Below are positions 63,355-64,000 of a stretch of 64,000 bases of DNA, piece by piece (within the stretch, counting starts at the first letter, position 1; each line of letters begins with the position of its first letter). The position numbers and the translations under genes are program-made. The stretch is from Stomoxys calcitrans. Taxonomy: Eukaryota; Arthropoda; Insecta; Diptera; Muscidae. Under the pieces are notes generated by a model. That model made no database searches, was not told where the DNA came from, and saw only the letters and a list, made by a program, of their open reading frames with translations. Location of the stretch: positions 48,759,169 through 48,823,168 of the forward strand of contig NC_081554.1 of assembly GCF_963082655.1 (NCBI RefSeq), in the 5' to 3' direction.

Positions 63355-64000
63355 GCCCTAAACAGCTATATCGAAATATGTTCCGATGTTGAACCAAATC
63401 CTAATAAGTACAAGTCATTGTTCAATTGTGTATAACAAAATATTGATCTTTTTAGTAGCTATATCTAAAAATAAACCGATCTAAACCATATTGGACATCG
63501 CAAACTCTAACATAAGTCACTGTGTCAAATTTCATCGAAATCCGATTATAAATGGGACTTTTATGGGGCCAAGACTTTAAATCGTGATATCGGTCTATAT
63601 GGCAGCTATATCCAAATCTGGACCGATTTGGGTCAAAATGTCGAAGAGCCTAACACAGCTCACTATCCCAAATTTCGGCGACATCAGAAAATAAATGCGC
63701 CTTTTATGGGTCCAAAATTAAATTAAGAGATCAGTCTATATGGCAGCTATATTCCAGTCTGGACAGATCTGCGCCATATTAATGAAGGATGTGGAAGGCC
63801 TAACACAACTCACTGTCCTTAATTTTGGCAAAATCGGACAACAAATGAAGATTTTATGGGCTCAAAACCTTAAATCGAGAGATCGATCTTAGGGCAGCTA
63901 TATCCAAATCTGGACCGATCTGAGCCAAATTGAAGAAAGATGTCGAGGGTCCTACCACAACTCACTATCCCAAATTTCAGCAAAATCGGATAATAAATGT
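63355..64000 (-). mobile_element. Helentron-like element, subtype B (runs off the window)
   Basis: Starts with the TTTTAGTAGCTATATCTAAA and ATAAACCGATCTAAACC sequence also found at 44900, then three to four units (CTATATGGCAGCTATATCCA, AATGCGCCTTTTATGGG). No termini within the window. Confidence 0.75.

Overview
ORGANISM. The window is eukaryotic nuclear DNA from a higher fly. It has small spliced genes with GT-AG introns of about 60-120 bp, an AT-rich background, and heavy loads of DINE-1/mini-me (Helentron-type) elements, mariners, mariner MITEs, tRNA-derived SINEs and non-LTR retrotransposon debris. A calyptrate muscoid fly (a Stomoxys/Musca/Haematobia-like genome) fits best; this is inference from repeat style. 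There is no bacterial, phage or CRISPR content.

GENES. The only host genes I can support are seven members of one family of small secreted DUF1091 proteins (relatives of the ML/CheB lipid-binding chemosensory group). Each has three exons: a 17-codon signal-peptide exon, a 107-108-codon core exon, and a 47-48-codon last exon starting His/Gln-Asp-Ile/Leu. Four look intact: 22219-23161 (+), 30751-31394 (-), 35377-36057 (-) and 58407-59066 (-). Three are broken: 3175-3818 (+), 13697-14353 (-) and 43628-44166 (-). The five minus-strand genes share upstream DNA: a TATA-like box, a CACTASAGT start-site block, and a GGAAATGAAA block about 135-155 bp before the ATG.

LAYOUT. 0-3.8 kb and 21.0-23.2 kb are two copies of one segmental duplication (RTE endonuclease fragment, unknown repeat X, DUF1091 gene). 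Each copy has its own later transposon insertions, so each serves as an empty site for the other. 3.8-13.5 kb holds Helentron-like elements, a SINE, a 405-bp tandem duplication and dead transposase/LINE pieces. 14.7-19.5 kb holds three Helentron-like elements, two of them inside a dead mariner. 19.5-20.9 kb is a LINE fragment with an in-frame 15-bp minisatellite. 23.3-24.3 kb is a mariner with a readable DD34D transposase. 24.3-27.2 kb is LINE ORF1/linker DNA. 28.6-30.2 kb is a 1.6-kb GTCY-type array inside a Helentron-like element. 32-34.2 kb is a head-to-head LINE pair. 36-43 kb and 44.9-47.7 kb are mostly Helentron-like elements. 48-50 kb is a Jockey-clade LINE. 51-55.3 kb holds nested MITE/Helentron insertions and RTE debris. 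55.4-57.9 kb is an internally deleted LINE with a SINE at its deletion junction. 59.5-61.4 kb is a second head-to-head LINE pair (RTE). 62.2-64 kb is Helentron-like DNA with a SINE flanked by a 12-bp target duplication.

REPEAT NAMES USED. Subtype A, B, C and D = Helentron-like families distinguished by their internal ~140-bp units. LINE-L = an RNase H-bearing non-LTR element with a DUF4780-like ORF1. RTE = RTE/BovB-like LINE. X, E and F = repeats I do not recognise. Nothing in the window points to a multi-gene pathway. Its interest lies in the birth and death of the DUF1091 array and in how well the nested insertions can be read.
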